The translations under genes were made by a program, and so were the position numbers. A stretch of DNA of 64,000 bases from Paralithodes platypus (lineage: Eukaryota > Arthropoda > Malacostraca > Decapoda > Lithodidae), in the NCBI GenBank assembly GCA_032716605.1, contig CM064571.1:13641751-13705750 (forward strand), in the 5' to 3' direction. The first letter of the stretch is position 1; every line of letters starts with the position of its first letter. The notes below the pieces were generated by a model that saw only the letters and a program-made list of their open reading frames with translations, was not told the origin of the DNA and made no database searches. Below, piece after piece: positions 62,950 through 64,000 of this stretch.

Positions 62950-64000
62950 TTTATCTTATTGTATCGGTACCTCCGTAGCTACATTCAACCTAGATGTTCC
63001 CCAATTCCCAGATCGCTTCGGAGATCGACCCAACATTCTTGACTTATTTCTGACTTCTAACCCTCCTTCTTATACTGTCAATCTTTTGTCTCCTTTGGGC
63101 TCCTCCGACCATAAACTTATCTCCGTCACCTGTCCTATCTCTTCAGTACGGCCATCCGATCCTCCCAGCCGTCGGCGCTTGTGGCACTTTGGCTCTGCCA
63201 ACTGGGAGGCTCTCCGGCAGTACTTCTTTGATTTCCAATGGAATGACTTCTGTTTCCGTGGCCGAGGACCCTCGGAGAGTGCTGAACGCATTACCGAGGT
63301 AATCCTCTCGGGCATGGAAGCGTACATTCCATTTTCTTTCTCTCAGTCTAATGCAAACAAATCTTGGTTTACTCACACGTTTTCTACTGCTGTCCGCAAC
63401 AAGGAGGAAGCATTCAAACGGTGCCTATGCCTTAAAGCTTAAGAATCTTATTCTTCCTATGTTTCTGCCCGGAATCAAGCCAAATCTGTTCTTCGACTTG
63501 CCAAGCACTCTTTCATCAACAATAAATGCACTGAACTATCCAACTCTAGCTCTTCCCAAGCTTTCTGTCATTGAGCCAAAAACGTTTCCAACAACTTTTC
63601 TTCCTCGTCTTTCCTTCCCCTTTTCCACTCTGATGGCACAACCATCACTTCATCCTCTGACAAAGCTGAACTCTTTGCTCAAACTTTTGCCAGAAACTCT
63701 ACCTTGGCTGATTCCGGTGCTATTCCTCCCTCTCCACCCCCCTCTCTCCTACTTATGCCTAATATCCTAATCTCTTCTAAAGATGTACTTTCTACCCTCT
63801 CTGGGTTTAATACTAAGAAGGCGTACGGTCCGAACGGTGTTCCTCCTGTTGTAGTTAAAAACTGTGCTTCCGTGCTGACCCCCTGCCTAGGCAAACTCTT
63901 TTGTCTCAGTCTCTCCTCTAACGTCTTTCCTTCTTGCTGGAAGCTTGCTCTCATTCAACCTGTCCCAAAGAAGGGTGACTGATCTCAACCCACCAACTAT
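62950..64000 (+). pseudogene. LINE family 1 endonuclease end and RT start, cut by the window edge
   Basis: From about 62985 the plus strand reads FPDRFGDRPNILDLFLTSNP and, near 63105, LGSSDHKLISV, the SDH block of an APE endonuclease. The frame 63086-63442 continues, then shifts. At 63704-63982 the pre-RT block (ILISSKDVLSTLSGFNTKKA) leads into LTPCLGKLF and PVPKKGD, as in the copy at 31.5-33.1 kb. A stop follows PVPKKGD. This is the only piece of the family here that carries endonuclease sequence. Confidence 0.85.

Overview
This window is animal nuclear DNA built almost entirely of transposable elements, most likely from a decapod crustacean or a close arthropod relative. Two genes look like host genes. 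One is a two-exon RR-type cuticle protein (59.1-59.6 kb, minus) and the other an intronless protein-kinase-like ORF (55.0-55.8 kb, minus). The taxonomic call rests on the chitin-binding cuticle protein, on the mix of BEL/Pao, Gypsy, Academ-like, hAT-like and non-LTR elements, and on long (TA)n and (GA)n tracts. Species cannot be named from the sequence alone.

Layout. 1-7.4 kb: repeat debris, a tRNA-derived SINE, a small inverted-repeat element and a degraded minus-strand reading region of about 740 codons that I cannot identify. 7.4-28.6 kb: one BEL/Pao retrotransposon (BEL-1, minus strand, LTRs 7417-8609 and 27348-28554). It is split by a nearly intact second BEL/Pao element (BEL-2, plus strand, 13608-20936, uninterrupted 1762-codon gag-pol). 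It is also split by a complete 5.6-kb DNA transposon (21408-26999) that resembles the Academ superfamily, with an XPG/FEN-like nuclease and a C-terminal CXC domain. Removing the two insertions brings BEL-1 reading frames back into register at both junctions. BEL-1 also carries an extra SGNH-hydrolase-like frame between its primer-binding site and gag.

28.6-35.7 kb: TTAA-flanked inverted-repeat elements, one of which holds a 74-bp minisatellite split by a LINE, followed by further LINE fragments. 35.7-46.3 kb: a Gypsy-type LTR retrotransposon inserted in a (TA)n tract. Its domain order is gag-protease-integrase-RT-RNase H, so the integrase precedes the RT. Its integrase is split by a 481-bp TTAA element, and its 5' LTR carries a LINE with a 13-bp target duplication. 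46.4-50.8 kb: an I/Jockey-like LINE with RNase H (minus), split by a hAT-like deletion derivative. 50.8-59 kb: LINE ends, a SINE relic, inverted-repeat elements, the kinase gene and a three-level stack of TTAA elements. 59-64 kb: the cuticle gene, a long-TIR element with nested insertions, another TTAA element and a LINE endonuclease/RT start that runs off the window.

The genes do not form a joint pathway. What links them is a history of nested insertion, which target-site duplications and restored reading frames record unusually clearly.
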